This document shows, piece after piece, positions 10,985 to 20,091 of a DNA stretch of 35,000 nucleotides (the stretch's first letter is position 1; every line of letters starts with the position of its first letter). Below the pieces are notes generated by a model. That model was not told where the DNA came from, ran no database searches, and saw nothing but the letters and a program-made list of their open reading frames with translations. The translations under genes were made by a program, and so were the position numbers. The DNA is from Stramonita haemastoma (lineage: Eukaryota > Mollusca > Gastropoda > Neogastropoda > Muricidae): assembly GCA_030674155.1 (NCBI GenBank), contig CM060335.1:27772597-27807596 (forward strand), read 5' to 3'.

Positions 10985-11365
10985 GCACGGTCTCTGTAGG
11001 TACAGCAGATTTCTCTGCACAAAATGTAGGGTTCTCTTGCTAGGGAAACAATGACTTGCCCGCAGTACAACGCTACCCTTTTCAAACTATTGTGTTTATT
11101 TCTTTAGAGCATTATGTTTTCTATGACAGTAATATTTTCTTCAGATAATTGCCGGGACAACTTTCTATCTTACTGTGGGTTCTTTCTAGTGTGCAAAACG
11201 CATATTGTATTACGGATATAGATTCATCATCGCATCCAAAAGATTTCAATACAAATATTACTTCACCAGCAGGTGTAAGGGGAGAGAAGTTTAACCTTGG
11301 AAGGGATCAAACCAGGTACCCCTTCCTATCTAGATGAGCATATTTATTACTGCTACACCACGAAT
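10985..11365 (-). mobile_element. SINE-2 copy, near full length, strongly diverged
   Basis: On the minus strand the order of parts matches the full SINE-2 at 25449-25830. It has a tRNA-like head (A-box-like TGGTGTAGCAG, B-box-like TGGTTTGATCCC), then TCTTTTGGATGCGATGATGA for the central domain. Next come AAAGAACCCACAG, the spacer GTAGCGTTGTACTGCGG, a degraded palindrome, and GAGAAATCTGCTGTA. About 380 bases, so full length. The high divergence says it is an old insertion into the 850-bp array. Confidence 0.75.
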
Positions 11366-11659
11366 CAATTTACATTATTTATAATACCAGCTGTGGAAGT
11401 AACAATTGTTACAAAATTTTGCATGACTCACAAAGGCAACTATTTTAAGTTAGAGAGGTGGTCAAATAGCAGCGAGACAAAAACAAAACATTTAACAGTA
11501 TTTCATCTTATCAAATGACGATATTACAAGATGTATATTCAATTAATTCAAGAATGCAAAAATAATTATAGCCATCTTATCTCCCTTCTTTGACATGCAC
11601 AGAGACAAACTGGCAGACAAGACATAGCAACACACAAACATACACAAATCTCACAATGT

Positions 11660-11815
11660 AAACATATATATATATATATAAGAGAGAGGCCATATACTAT
11701 AGAGTCCATGAGTAATTATATATACATATATATGCGATATATGAATATAATATGGGATTTATATATTCATATAATAATAATATAATATACACATACATAC
11801 TCATATATATATACT
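11660..11815. repeat. AT-rich block with an 11-bp inverted repeat
   Basis: Mostly TA and TATAC words. It contains a perfect inverted repeat, ATATGAATATA at 11739-11749 and its complement at 11762-11772, with a 12-base loop. Within it, ACTATAGAGTCCATGAGTA (11697-11715) is identical to part of the core at 12632-12650, so a scrap of the array core lies here too. Confidence 0.7.
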
Positions 11816-12257
11816 GAGAAAGTCATCCTGAGAACAACTAGATTAAGACTCTCAAAGGAAACGATGCAGAGGTAAAAATGTCATTACAAAGAAATGAAAA
11901 GGGAGAATAAAAAAAACGGGAGATTATTTTGAATGGGAGAAAGTAAGAGAAATCAAGCAAAGAAAAAAAACGAACAAAACATATGATGAAAAAGAGCCCA
12001 AACCAAGAAAACACAGACAGACTAGACAGACAGGAATAAATACAGGGAAAAAAAAACTAAGAAAGAAAGAAGGGGTGGAAAAGAAATAATCAGCGAAGAA
12101 ACAAAAAGCAGACACAGAAAAAAGTAGAAAAACAAAAACTATGACATAGAGAAAAAAGAGAAGAAGGAAGTAGGTAAGAAAAACACGGCAAGTGTAGCAG
12201 AAAGGTGAAAAAAGTCAACAGAATGCATCCTAGTTCTTCAGAATCGCTCATGACTAT

Positions 12258-12381
<124 letters not shown>

Positions 12382-12660
12382 CATCCTTCTCTGACTCACT
12401 CTCCTTTGACTCATGCTCTCCCTCAGAATCTCCCCCCCTCCTCCCATCTACTCATCACTGCTGTTTCAGGTCAGGTCACTGCTGTCTGCCTCTTGTTCAC
12501 AGGAATCAATACAACAACCCCCCTCCCCATTGTCTCTCCCCCCTCCCTCTAGCCCTGTTTTTTTCTAACACTCACCTCACAACCTCCTGGACAGAAATAG
12601 CCAGTCACACTCCCCAAAATAGCTCAGGCACTACTATAGAGTCCATGAGTACATCTGAGA
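12382..12660 (+). repeat. 850-bp array, unit core 1
   Basis: Begins CATCCTTCTCTGACTC, contains GTCAGGTCACTGCTGTCTGC, TTGTTCACAGGAATCAATAC, a C/T-rich part, CTAACACTCACCTC, the anchor at 12591, and ends ACATCTGAGAAGG. It is the best-preserved core by eye together with 17840 and 18690. Confidence 0.85.
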
Positions 12661-13118
12661 AGGATTAATAGAAAATCTGTTACTTGTGTTTTAGTGTTCG
12701 AATCTTGAACACTTTTCAAAATAACTCAGAAACCACTTTCCGAAAAAGCTCAGACACTGCAATAGATTTCCTGAGGGCATGGGGAATGAACCTCGGTTTT
12801 CTTTTTCTTCAAAATCTATTGTTTGCTTTAAGTGTTAGAATTTTAAACACTTCTAAGTACTTTCCAAAACAACTCAGAAACCACTACAGATAGTCACACT
12901 TTCCGAAATAGGTCTGACACCACTATACTCTTCCTGAGGGCATCTGAGAATGTTTGGCTTCCTTTTTAAAATCTGTTATTTGCTTAAAGTGTTAGAGTTT
13001 TGAACACATGAGTACTTTCCAAAATAGCTTAGAAACCACTATAGCCACACTTCTCAAATCATCTCAGACACCACTATGGATTCTCTGAGGGCATCTAACA
13101 ATAATTTTTCACAAAAAA
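12601..13118. repeat. Local expansion: three to four sub-repeats of about 150 bp
   Basis: The end of the array core is repeated. Blocks starting near 12601, 12737, 12887 and 13043 each run CCAAAATAGCTCAGA, CACCACTATAG, CTGAGGGCATCTGAGAA, AAATCTGTTATTTGCTTT, AAGTGTTAG, TTTGAACAC, TACTTTCCAAAATA. The fourth is cut off by the tRNA-headed SINE at 13117. More pieces resume at 13796 and 13998. Confidence 0.85.
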
Positions 13119-13480
13119 CAGCCGCCATGACGCAGTGGTTAGCGCCTTGGATTCCGGACTGTAAGGTTGCGGGTTCGAATCCCATGAGTCATAGGGATTT
13201 TTCGGGCTCTGGTCGGCTCCTACCCAGAGTGAGTGTGCTGTGGGCTCAATGGGGAGACTGGGACCACACAGTCGGGCTTCATCCACTTTACAGATGCGAG
13301 TTTGAGTGTTGCTCTAACTACCTGCCCAACACTGCAGTGTCTGTAGGTTTCAGGCCCAGTTGACGCTGGGATATGATAGTAAGCGTAGGGTACAACCCTG
13401 TCAAGTAGTAGCAAAACGGATGCACTTACACAGCAGCATCATTATATCATCCTCATTCTCATCGATCATCATGCAATGAA
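13117..13480 (+). mobile_element. SINE-3: tRNA-headed SINE
   Basis: A clear tRNA-derived head: A-box-like TGACGCAGTGGTTAGCGCC and B box GGGTTCGAATCCC at normal spacing. A body of about 280 bases with no match to SINE-1 or SINE-2 follows, ending in CATCATTATATCATCCTC-like sequence. Only one copy lies in the window, so its 3' end is uncertain; it could continue into the next block. An intact copy would be transcribed by RNA polymerase III from the internal A and B boxes. Confidence 0.75.
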
Positions 13481-13489
13481 AAAAATTGC

Positions 13490-13795
13490 CTCTGATTCCG
13501 TCGGCCCGGTTGCTCTGGTCTCATGGTGACCTGAGATTCGGTTTTTCCATACGCTTCTGTACCTGTGGTGAGTTTGTGTCAAAGCCTTTGGGGTTGGATG
13601 TTTGAGGGGGGCGGTTGATGGAGGGACGTTGTGGTGTCGCCACCTCGGATGGGCGTCTCACTCAGGCTGGCTCCGCGACTGAGCTAATACTGTCGTTAGT
13701 AGGGGTATTAGTAGGTGATGTCCTGCGTACGTTAGCTCAGAACAGGCAAAAAAGTGACCTAGTAGAAGTGCGGGGCCCCTCTGGCTGGTGGCCCC
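13490..13795. other. GC-rich block of unknown origin, repeat-like
   Basis: About 300 bases, more GC-rich than the surroundings, with internal near-repeats (TCGTTAGTAGGGGTATTAGTAGG) and an inverted CCCCGC/GCGGGG pair near 13770-13796. It lies between two pieces of the array sub-repeat, so it is an insertion or the 3' part of SINE-3. No coding potential recognised. Confidence 0.45.
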
Positions 13796-14135
13796 GCTAC
13801 TATAAATTATATTCACTGGGGGTATCTGAGAATAAGTAAGATCTTTTTTTTGTTATTGGGTTTAAGTATAAGAATTGACTGTGGACTTCCGGCCCTGGGG
13901 ATGAGATATGACAAACCTGAGTATGGCTGTGGCGAGGAAGTTGAAACCAGCGGCGTGGGAACAACAGGGGTAGGAGCGTGAAAACAAACATTCAAAAAAG
14001 TCTGTTACTTGTTTTAGGTGTAAGAATATTAAACACTTATGAGTAAATCCCAAAATAAATCAGACACTACTATAAATTATATTCACTGGGGGTATCTGAG
14101 AATGAGTAAGATCTTTTTGTATAAGAATTTTGAGC
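13796..14135. repeat. Array sub-repeat pieces with a 45-bp near-identical duplication
   Basis: CTACTATAAATTATATTC plus CACTGGGGGTATCTGAGAAT occurs at 13796 and again at 14068, differing by about one base in 45. Between them are another sub-repeat piece (13998-14067) and about 120 bases I cannot place (13880-13997). Confidence 0.8.
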
Positions 14136-14220
14136 GTTTATCAGTTGGTGTGCCTGCTTGTTTGTTGCATTTCAAACACTAAAGAAATTACTTTTAACTT
14201 ATAGCAACAAAGAGTGTGAC

Positions 14221-14392
14221 TCAGTGCTTGTGTGCCTGTGTGCATATGCGGGGCCAGTGTGCACATGCGTATGTGCCTGCACATGCACCCAAATAGCTGT
14301 TTATGTGTACATGTGTGTGTATGCAGGTCTCTGTGATGTGCGCGTGTGTGTGTGCGTGTGTGTGTACGTGCTTGCATGTGTGTGTGTATGCG

Positions 14393-14428
<36 letters not shown>

Positions 14429-14472
14429 GTGTGTGTGCACGCGCGCATGTATGTGTGTACATGTATATATTT
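14221..14472. repeat. Diverged GT-rich array
   Basis: Mixed GTGTGC, GTGTAT and CATGTG words with a purer GT run near 14395-14430. It corresponds in position to the (GT)n arrays that follow the other array cores. Confidence 0.9.
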
Positions 14473-14807
14473 GCTTGTTGGTATGGCTATCTGCGTTTAA
14501 GAATAGAGATGATAACAGTTGGAAGAAATAGCAGAAAAGAAAAAGAAAAAATCCAATGAAATGAATGAAAACTGAAGAGATAAAACGCACAGAACCAACG
14601 AAAGAGAGAGAGAGAGAGAGTAAAATTTAAACACAATAAACAACAAGCTAAACCACAGAAAAAAAGGTGACCCCCTTCCCTAAAAGAAAAACTGATAAAA
14701 CAAAGAAAGCAAAAAAATGAACGACAAAAGAGAAATAAACAAGCAATGACAGAAAAGAAAGACAGGAAGAAAGTAAAGATGGTGTGGTATGAAGTAAATA
14801 TGTTGAT

Positions 14808-14990
14808 GGCGGTTTTTTTTTGTATTTGTATTTTGTACCACTTTATGTCACAGCAGATTTCTCTGTGTGAAATTCGGGCTGCTCTCCCCGGGGAGAGCGC
14901 GTCGCCACAAGTGCAGCGCCTACCTATTTTTTTTCTATTTCCTGCACGCAACAGTAATTTATTCCCTATCAGAGAATTTTGCCAGGCTGG
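14808..14990 (-). mobile_element. SINE-2 copy, 5' truncated, inserted in a 37-bp minisatellite
   Basis: On the minus strand: CTGGCAAAATTCTCTGATAG, TGCGTGCAGG, GGTAGGCGCTGCACTTGTGG, the perfect 18-base palindrome GCTCTCCCCGGGGAGAGC (14881-14898), GAGAAATCTGCTGTGACATA and an A-rich tail. Diverged minisatellite sequence lies on the far side (14774-14807), so the SINE landed inside the repeat. Confidence 0.85.
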
Positions 14991-14997
14991 TGGTAAG

Positions 14998-15359
14998 TAA
15001 AGATGTAGAAGTGCATTGATGGTGTGGTATAAAGTAAAGATGTAAAAGTGTATTGATGGTGTGGTATGAAGTAAAGATGTAGAAGTGTATTGATGGTGTG
15101 GTATGAAGTAAATATGTAGAAGTGTATTGATGGTGCGGTATGAAGTAAAGATGTAGAAGTGTATTGATGGTGCGGTATGAAGTAAAGATGTAGAAGTGTA
15201 TTGATGGTGCGGTATGAAGTAAAGATGTAAGAAGTGTATTGATGGTGCGGTATGAAGTAAAGATGTAGAAGTGTATTGATGGTGCGGTATGAAGTAAAGA
15301 TGTAGAAGTGTATTGATGGTGCGGTATGAAGTAAAGATGTAGAAGTGTAAAAACAATAC
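14998..15359. repeat. 37-bp minisatellite, nine full copies and a partial tenth
   Basis: Unit: TAAAGATGTAGAAGTGTATT then GATGGTGYGGTATGAAG. Copies begin every 37 bases from 14998, with one copy of 38, and a partial tenth at 15332. Because 37 is not a multiple of three, all three frames rotate through the unit and stay open. That explains the 361-residue minus-strand open frame over 14487-15572, which is not a gene. Confidence 0.95.
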
Positions 15360-15534
15360 AAAAAAATTCAAAAGGAAGAAAGGAAGAAAAGAAAAAAAAC
15401 ACATTAAGAAAAAGGAAAGAAAGAAAGAAAAATGAAGGAAATAAGATCCAGATTCCAAAAATTCACTCACATGCAGAGTCACTACTGATAGCAACCAAAG
15501 AACTATAAGCTTTTCGATGAAAATGACCTCTTTT

Positions 15535-15790
15535 GAATCATCCTTCTCTGATACTGTCTGTCTCCTCTCCACAGGCAGTCTCTTGCTAATTTCATCAGGT
15601 CTCTGCTGCTGTCTTCATTCTGTTTAAAGCAATCAATACAGCAATCCCTCCTCTCCCCCTTCCCCTACATTCTTTTCCTAACACTTACTCTACAACGACC
15701 AGGACAGAAATAGCCAGTTAAACATCCCAAAATAACTTGGAATAAGATCCCCCTTAAAAGTATTTAAAAAGTATTTAAGAATAAACTTCA
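15535..15790 (+). repeat. 850-bp array, unit core 2
   Basis: CATCCTTCTCTGATAC, GTCTCTGCTGCTGTCTTCAT, AATCAATACAGCAATCCC, CTAACACTTACTC, the anchor at 15704, then CATCCCAAAATAAC. The TTCACAG found in the other cores is altered here (TTTAAAG). Confidence 0.8.
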
Positions 15791-15877
15791 TTGTCTGTTA
15801 TTTTAACAGTTGTAATATTGATTGTGATTGTCTGCCACAATGTGTCTCTTGTGAGTGAGTGGGGTGTGCGAGTGTAT

Positions 15878-15878
15878 G

Positions 15879-15940
<62 letters not shown>

Positions 15941-15987
15941 TGTGTGTGTGAGTGTGTGAGTGAGTGAGTGAGTGTGTGTGTGTGTGT

Positions 15988-16039
<52 letters not shown>

Positions 16040-16145
16040 GTGGTTGTGGTATGTTTGCATGTATGTGTGCATGTGTGTGTGTGTGGCAGGTGTGTGAGCA
16101 TGCACGTGTGTGAGCATGCACGTGTGTGAGCATGCACGCGTGTGC
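15878..16145. repeat. (GT)n array with GTGAGT and 16-bp sub-repeats
   Basis: A long GT run with several interruptions. It ends with three perfect copies of the 16-base TGTGTGAGCATGCACG at 16091-16106, 16107-16122 and 16123-16138. A purine-rich tract follows, as in the other array units. Confidence 0.95.
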
Positions 16146-16350
16146 ACATGTGAAGTGGAGTGGAAAAAATGTCAAAGAAAAGAATAAAAGAAAAAAGGAA
16201 ATAAATATGTGAAAGAAAACATGCAGGCAAACAATGAGAAGATAAATGCAGCAAAACACAAATTTGAAAAGTCCGGAACACACTGATTTTGTAAAGGGAA
16301 AAACAAAAAAATCAGAATATAAATATTTATAGAACAAACACAACCCCACA

Positions 16351-16368
16351 TCACACACACACACACAC

Positions 16369-16425
<57 letters not shown>
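16351..16425. repeat. (CA)n run, left of SINE-1
   Basis: About 72 bases of CA with one interruption. A second CA run stands on the other side of the SINE at 16790. Confidence 0.95.
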
Positions 16426-16426
<1 letters not shown>

Positions 16427-16444
16427 AACGGGATAGGATGCACT

Positions 16445-16775
16445 GGGGGACGGGATAGCATAATGGTCAGATCATTGCGCTCGCAATTTGACGACCCGAG
16501 TTCGATTCCCGTTCGAGGGGATTTTTCCCTGGAGTTAACATCAGTGCTGACTCCACTCTCCCCAAAAGTCTTTCGGATGAGATTGTAAACCGAGGCTCTG
16601 TTTGTAAACACACGCAGAACATCTTGCGCACACGTTAAATCCTGTTCCACTTTTTGTAAGAGTAGGCCATCGTGTGCCGGTGAGAACAGATGACAATATT
16701 TACGAAACTGCATACACAATGGGACTGGATGAAAAAAAACCCACATTATCCTCGATATAAATGAGTAAATAAATA
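16445..16775 (+). mobile_element. SINE-1 copy, full length, best preserved in the window
   Basis: Head: GGGATAGCATAATGGTCAG as the A-box region and GAGTTCGATTCCCG as the B box. Centre: AGTCTTTCGGATGAGATTGT and AAACCGAGGCTCTG, the domain shared with SINE-2. 3' half: CGCAGAACATCTTGCGCAC, AAGAGTAGGCCATCGTGTGCC, GAACAGATGACA, GGGACTGGATGAAAAA, CTCGATATAAA and an AAATAAATAAAA tail. Transcription would be by RNA polymerase III. The central domain resembles the V-type domain known from some fish and mollusc SINEs, recalled from memory and not searched. It is flanked on both sides by CA runs inside the 850-bp array. Confidence 0.85.
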
Positions 16776-16788
16776 AAAATAGATACAT

Positions 16789-16789
<1 letters not shown>

Positions 16790-16834
<45 letters not shown>

Positions 16835-16859
16835 CACACACACACACACACACACACAC
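16790..16859. repeat. (CA)n run, right of SINE-1
   Basis: About 68 bases of CA with one interruption, following the A/T-rich SINE tail. Confidence 0.95.
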
Positions 16860-16974
16860 CTAATTCAAAACAAAATGAAATGCAGGTTTATTATTCTCAA
16901 TCACCATTCTATGTTGAATGAATACACAAAAAACCCTAACACCATCAGTAAAATGCCCGTTTAACAAAACAAAC

Positions 16975-17230
16975 CCGATCTGATTCATCCTTTCTGCATC
17001 CCTCATTGTCACCAGCAGTCCTTAGTTTTATCTGGTCAGGTTGCTGCTGTCTCCATTCTGTTCACAGAAAATCAATACAGCATCCCCCTATGCCCCTACC
17101 CCCTTGCCCCCTATCTTTTTCCTAACACTCACTTCCAAACCATCAGGACAGAAATAGACTGTCACACTTCTCAAAATAGCTCAGATACCATTCTGGATTC
17201 CTTATAGAGCATTTGAGAAAAGATGTTATT
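16975..17230 (+). repeat. 850-bp array, unit core 3
   Basis: GATTCATCCTTTCTGCATC, GGTCAGGTTGCTGCTGTCTC, TCTGTTCACAGAAAATCAAT, CTAACACTCACTTCC, the anchor at 17148, then CACACTTCTCAAAATAGCTC and CATTTGAGAAAAG. Confidence 0.85.
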
Positions 17231-17342
17231 GTTGGTTGCTTTAATTTCTGTTAATATTGGGTACTTGTGCTTAATCTGTTTCATGTTTGATGTATTTCTG
17301 TTAAAAAATGTTTCAAAAGTAATATTCTAAACTGCTCAATTT

Positions 17343-17386
17343 TTGTGTGTTGTGATGTGCGCGTGTGTGTGTATGTGTGTGTGTGT

Positions 17387-17457
<71 letters not shown>
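17343..17457. repeat. (GT)n array of unit 3
   Basis: GT with a few interruptions, starting 195 bases after the anchor. A purine-rich A/G tract follows to about 17750. Confidence 0.95.
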
Positions 17458-17458
<1 letters not shown>

Positions 17459-17790
17459 ATGAATTAAAATTATGAAAACATAGTTTAGAAACACCAAACA
17501 AATCCACCCTAACACTAGAAGAACAAAGGACAAAATAATAGAAAGAAATGAGGACATAAAAAGATATCAAACAGAGATGTAAAGAGCAACAGCATAGAAG
17601 AAATGAAATGAAAGAAAATACAAAAGAAATAAGAAAAATAGGAAGAAAAAAAGGAAAATAAGTGACAAAAACAATGAAAGGAAAAGAGTGAGAAAATGAA
17701 ATAGAAGAATTAAAAATTAATGAACAAACAATTGCATGTTTAAAGTATTATGTTGTATTCTAAAATGCCAGTAATTCAAAAAGTTGAATT

Positions 17791-17791
<1 letters not shown>

Positions 17792-17824
<33 letters not shown>
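17792..17824. repeat. Poly-C run of 33
   Basis: Thirty-three consecutive C. In the next unit the same place holds broken C runs (18636-18660), so this run probably expanded from a shorter shared C tract. Very long C runs are prone to slippage and to sequencing error. Confidence 0.9.
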
Positions 17825-17825
<1 letters not shown>

Positions 17826-17834
17826 CAAAACAAA

Positions 17835-18065
17835 CATAAGCAACTGATCCTTCTCTGATTTATTCTCCTTTTTGCAAATGTTCTGGGTTTCTTTAGTCAG
17901 GTCACTTCTGTGTTCTTCCTATTCACAGGAATCAATACAACAACCCCTCCCCCCCCCCTCTTTTCCCAACACTCACCCCACAGACCCCTAGACAGAAATA
18001 GCCAGTCACACTTCCCAAAATAGCTCAGATGCTACTAGATTCCCTTGCAACATATGAGAAACTTT
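17835..18065 (+). repeat. 850-bp array, unit core 4
   Basis: AACTGATCCTTCTCTGATTT, AGTCAGGTCACTTCTGTGTT, CTATTCACAGGAATCAATAC, CCAACACTCACCCC, the anchor at 17992, CACACTTCCCAAAATAGCTC and CATATGAGAAAC. It lies 844 bases after core 3. Confidence 0.88.
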
Positions 18066-18232
18066 TTTTTTTTTTTTTCTTTTTTCTTTCTGTTTCTTCC
18101 TGTTGCTTTTCAGAATACGGCGTCTATATTAACCTCTTCTGCTTGTCTTCTTGCTTTCTTGCAATTAAAAACTTTTTAAAAACCTTTCAAAAAGGTAGCA
18201 GTGTTAAGTGCATCTGTGATGTGCTGTGCTAT

Positions 18233-18235
<3 letters not shown>

Positions 18236-18311
<76 letters not shown>
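18236..18311. repeat. (GT)n array of unit 4
   Basis: A nearly pure GT run of about 74 bases, 245 bases after the anchor, followed by purine-rich sequence. Confidence 0.97.
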
Positions 18312-18684
18312 AGGGGGTGGGCATCATGGGTAACAGAGGTAACAGAAGAATGAAATGTGCAAAGAAATGAAGAAATAAGTTTTAAAAAAGGAAAAGGGTA
18401 ACAAAAAGCAGCATACACAAAAATCTAAAATAGAAAGAAAAAACTGAAAAGGAATAGAAGGAAAAAACAGAAAAAGACAAAAGGTGTAGGCAGAAAAATA
18501 TACAAAACTGAGAAATAAGAGAAGAGCGAAAGTAAATAGAACATAAAAGAATGGAACAAAGAAGTGAAAAAAACAAAGGAGTAAACTAATATAGAAAAGA
18601 TTTTTTGATTTTCTTGTCATGTAAAATTGAAAGTACCCCCCATCCCCCCAAATTCCCCCAACTGCTTTCCAGCAAAGCAAATAT

Positions 18685-18955
18685 TCTGTGACTCATCCTT
18701 CTCTGATTCAACCTCCCCTCCTCCCCCTAATAAAATGTTTTCTTGTGTCTTTGGTCAGGTCACAACTGTCTTCATCCTGTTCACAGAAATGGATAAAACA
18801 AGACCCCCTTGTCTTTTTCCCAACACTCACTTCACTACCACCAGGACAGAAATAGCCAGTAAAGAGCTCAGGAATTCCCAAAATAGCTCAGACACCACTA
18901 TAGATCCTCATGGAGCATCCCAAAATAACTTTTCTTGTGTGTTGCTGTCACTGTC
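18685..18955 (+). repeat. 850-bp array, unit core 5
   Basis: GACTCATCCTTCTCTGATTC, TGGTCAGGTCACAACTGTCT, CCTGTTCACAGAAATGG, CCAACACTCACTTC, the anchor at 18846, then CAAAATAGCTCAGACACCAC and GGAGCATCCCAAAATAAC. It lies 854 bases after core 4 and is the last clear unit. Confidence 0.85.
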
Positions 18956-19127
18956 GGAATATCGACCCCCTGTCTGTCTGCTTGTTTGCCTGCTTGTCCA
19001 CCAAATTCCATTCAAAGGAAACACTGCTTTCAATGTGTGTTGCTGTGCCTTGTGTAAATGAATGTTCCCTATGTTGTGATTTACTGACTACGTTGGAAAA
19101 ACGAAGTTTAGAGATTCCAATAAGGCT

Positions 19128-19705
19128 GATGCTCTCTCTGTGTCTCTCTCTGTCTCTGTCTCTCTTTCTGTCTCGGTCTCTCTGTCACTCTGTCTGTCTC
19201 TCTCTCTGTTTTTCTATGTGTTGCTGTGGAATGATGTCTGGTCTTTGTACATGAGGTAGAATATTCAGTAACGGCTTTCTCTTTTCAAAATTTACCAATG
19301 ACAGCTTTCTTAAAATTTAGATTTGAAAGGAGAACCTCTGTTGTTTAATGTGTTACTATTTCAAAATCGTTTTTGTAAAAGGTTGTGTTAATATCTTAAA
19401 CTGTTTACAGTAAGCTCGATTTACCGCTCACGATATTATTCTCAAGATGTTTTTCTGTATTTCTTGTAGTATAGGTTATGTTGGTACTTGGTGATCGAAA
19501 CAGAATAAACACACATGATGCTAAACGCTCTGTTGCTGACAGATGAAATAGTGTACATACATACATACGTGCATTAATTTACAGATTATGCAACATTGCA
19601 TGTGTGAAACCACTTTTTTTCCCATTGCGTTCCCACCCCCGCGCCCCCACCCCCCCGTCCTTTTGATGTTTGTGGCCTAGTCGATGCGCTATTGAACTTT
19701 CAGAG

Positions 19706-19745
<40 letters not shown>

Positions 19746-19989
19746 CGGTTGGTGAGCGTTTTCACAAGAAGGCGACTTTCATTTCGCTCTCTCTTATTAT
19801 TGGTCTGTACAAGTGACCCACTGGGTAGAATAATTTCAAAGTTTGCATGTCGATCGATATGGCCTCTGTAAAAATAATGTCAAAAATTCTGAACTTAATA
19901 TTGTGTAGTTTGCCAGATACTTGTAAATATAATGTTGTTTATAATTTGCTATTCAAAAGGTACTAAGTAGTCTTTTTTTTCTTCTCATC
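19128..19989. other. Unassigned stretch with pyrimidine-rich runs, upstream of the ORF1 element
   Basis: TCTCTGTC-type sequence at 19130-19215, a CATA run at 19555-19570 and a TC run at 19709-19742. The last few hundred bases could be the 5' UTR of the ORF1 element that begins at 19990, but I cannot fix its 5' boundary. Confidence 0.5.
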
Positions 19990-20091
19990 ATGCCAACCAG
20001 GAGGCTGCTTGCAAGCCAGGTGAACACAATGTTCATGTTTACATTTCTTTGCTACAGTAGTTTATGCACTGTTGTTCTCTTGGTGAACAAC

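Noticed and set aside
13117..13195. A tRNA gene
   Set aside because: A and B boxes are good but it continues into a SINE-like body, and I could not confirm a full cloverleaf with acceptor pairing. The same holds for the heads at 16445, 25449 and 9388-9456.
14487..15572. A 361-codon minus-strand open frame
   Set aside because: Made of a 37-bp minisatellite that keeps all frames open plus purine-rich flanks and a SINE. The residues rotate through the repeat and show no domain.
15775..16857. His/Thr-rich and Cys/Val-rich minus-strand open frames
   Set aside because: Translations of GT/CA arrays; the residue pair depends only on the frame.
18627..19061. A 144-residue plus-strand open frame
   Set aside because: It runs across array core 5; the other cores do not keep the frame, so no coding constraint is visible.
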